DNA of 41,323 nucleotides from NCBI GenBank assembly GCA_955652915.1, contig CATPCJ010000016.1:1-41323 (forward strand). The letters run 5' to 3'. A model generated the notes under the pieces. It did no database searches. It was not told where the DNA came from and saw only the letters and a list, made by a program, of their open reading frames with translations. Numbering within the stretch: the first letter of the stretch is position 1; each line of letters begins with the position of its first letter. Position numbers and translations under genes: made by a program. This document shows, piece after piece, positions 40,350 through 41,323 of the stretch. The DNA is from an uncultured Bryobacteraceae bacterium (GTDB taxonomy: Bacteria; Acidobacteriota; Terriglobia; Bryobacterales; Bryobacteraceae).

Positions 40350-41323
40350 ATGCAATCACAGCTCATCATCGCCGACCCCGGTCATTTCCACGCTGCTCTT
40401 CTGCAAAAACAAATGTATCCCGGGCTGGCTTCGCGTGTGTCGGTTTATGCGACTCTCGGCCCGGACGTTCTGGACTACCTGAAGAGGATTTCTCTTTTCA
40501 ATTCGCGCCGGGACAACCCTACCCATTGGCAAATGGATGTACACCTGAGCGAAGATCCGATGGCCGAAATGTTGCGGGAACGGCCCGGTAATATCGTCGT
40601 GTTCGCGGGACGCAACCGCGGCAAGATCGATCGTATCCTGGCGTCGCTGGAGGCCGGACTGAATGTTCTGGCGGATAAACCCTGGATCATTGCCCCCAGC
40701 GAGATGCCGAAGTTGGAAGAGGCCCTGGCATTGGCTGAGAGCAAACAACTGGTGGCCTACGACATCATGACGGAGCGCTACGAAGTGACTTCGGAATTAC
40801 AGCGTGTCTTTGTGAATGACGCCGGGATTCTCGGCAAACTGGAGAGCGGGACGGCCTCCAACCCTGGGGTGCAGGCCCGGAGCGTTCATCATGTCATGAA
40901 AATGGTGGCGGGCGTACCGTTGCAGCGGCCGGCTTGGTTCTTCGATATCGCGCAGTACGGCGAAGGACTCGCCGACGTGGGCACGCACGTTGTGGATCTA
41001 GTGCAATGGACTGCTTTTCCCGATCAGCCGATCGACTATCGAAACGAGATTCAACTGATCGAAGGCCGCCGCTGGCCGCTTTCCATTTCGAAGGAGCAAT
41101 TCGCGGCGGTCACCGGTGAGGCGGATTTTCCGGAAGCCATGAGCCCAGCGGTCCACGACGGCAAGCTCGATTACTACTGCAACAATGCGGTTTACTACAA
41201 GCTGCGCGGAATTCACGTGAAGCTGGAGATTCTGTGGAATTGGGAGGCTCCGCAAGGCGCGGGCGACGTGTATGAGGCGGCGTTCCGAGGCACGAGGTCG
41301 AGTGTTGAAATCAGGCAGACCAA
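40350..41323 (+). CDS. Gfo/Idh/MocA-type oxidoreductase, 3' end outside window
   Basis: From ATG 40350 a single open frame runs to the window end with no stop, giving at least 324 residues. It starts MQSQLIIADPGHFHAALLQK, where the GxFHAAL turn replaces the usual dinucleotide-fold glycine pattern, and continues with NIVVFAGRNRGKIDRILASL, GLNVLADKPWII (the conserved DKP lysine), YDIMTERYEVTSELQR and GLADVGTHVVDLVQW, typical of a Gfo/Idh/MocA subgroup with a special C-terminal oxidoreductase domain. It should be an NAD(P)-dependent sugar or cyclitol dehydrogenase; substrate unknown. A TTGGAC box lies 30 bp upstream. Confidence 0.85.
   Translation, partial: MQSQLIIADPGHFHAALLQKQMYPGLASRVSVYATLGPDVLDYLKRISLFNSRRDNPTHWQMDVHLSEDPMAEMLRERPGNIVVFAGRNRGKIDRILASLEAGLNVLADKPWIIAPSEMPKLEEALALAESKQLVAYDIMTERYEVTSELQRVFVNDAGILGKLESGTASNPGVQARSVHHVMKMVAGVPLQRPAWFFDIAQYGEGLADVGTHVVDLVQWTAFPDQPIDYRNEIQLIEGRRWPLSISKEQFAAVTGEADFPEAMSPAVHDGKLDYYCNNAVYYKLRGIHVKLEILWNWEAPQGAGDVYEAAFRGTRSSVEIRQT

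Noticed and set aside
1..41323. CRISPR array, tRNA, rRNA, transposase, integrase or phage genes
   Set aside because: No regularly spaced repeats with spacers, no tRNA-like cloverleaf noticed in the gaps, and no mobile-element protein motifs in any plausible frame.

Overview
The window reads as an ordinary stretch of chromosome from an acidobacterium of the Solibacter/Bryobacter group (inference). The evidence is: a large duplicated FtsX-type permease of the acidobacterial orphan kind at the left edge; two secreted proteins ending in the C-terminal domain first described from Solibacter (TIGR03437-like); a very large Oar-like TonB-dependent receptor with an N-terminal carboxypeptidase-regulatory domain; GC-rich coding DNA; and many short palindromic repeats at gene ends. 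I see no transposase, integrase, phage gene, CRISPR array, rRNA or tRNA.

Layout. 1-2.9 kb: 3' part of an orphan permease gene followed 3 bp later by a leucine-rich-repeat protein. 2.9-5.1 kb (minus): a KirBac-like potassium channel translationally coupled to a DUF4126 membrane protein, with a mazEF-type toxin-antitoxin pair lying between that gene and a damaged partial copy of it. 5.2-6.2 kb: secreted ARPP-1/DUF6569-like protein. 6.3-14.1 kb (minus): nine co-oriented genes, dciA-like, gatC, gatA, sodA, a CstB-like persulfide dioxygenase/rhodanese and potABCD, mostly overlapping or closely spaced. 14.1-14.8 kb: vapBC-type toxin-antitoxin pair, divergent from an FAD-dependent oxidoreductase. 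16-23.5 kb (minus): Ig-like repeat surface protein and the TonB-dependent receptor. 23.5-24.1 kb: 630 bp without an intact gene, holding a frameshifted antitoxin relic and a pair of dispersed repeats. 24.1-26.1 kb (minus): HNH nuclease, comF with no canonical start codon, a frameshifted small secreted protein and a tiny basic ORF. 26.1-28.3 kb: miaB, bifunctional nuclease and a coupled small protein. 28.4-31.4 kb: small secreted protein and two tandem paralogous secreted TPR-like proteins. 31.6-36.2 kb: HNH nuclease and the tesA / ybbA-ybbP block in the same divergent arrangement known from E. coli. 36.4-40.3 kb: Solibacter-type surface protein, a YXWGXW-like secreted protein, an HExxH peptidase and a small membrane protein. 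40.35 kb to the end: 5' part of a Gfo/Idh/MocA oxidoreductase that runs off the window.

The most unusual layer is non-coding. At least three families of short palindromic repeats recur within 41 kb and sit on or within a few bases of stop codons, sometimes forming the last codons of a gene. Next in interest are the mazEF pair beside a deleted duplicate of a membrane-protein gene, a nested palindrome flanked by 8-bp direct repeats, and two genes with apparent start or frame damage (comF and its upstream neighbour). I do not see one clear new multi-gene defence or metabolic system.
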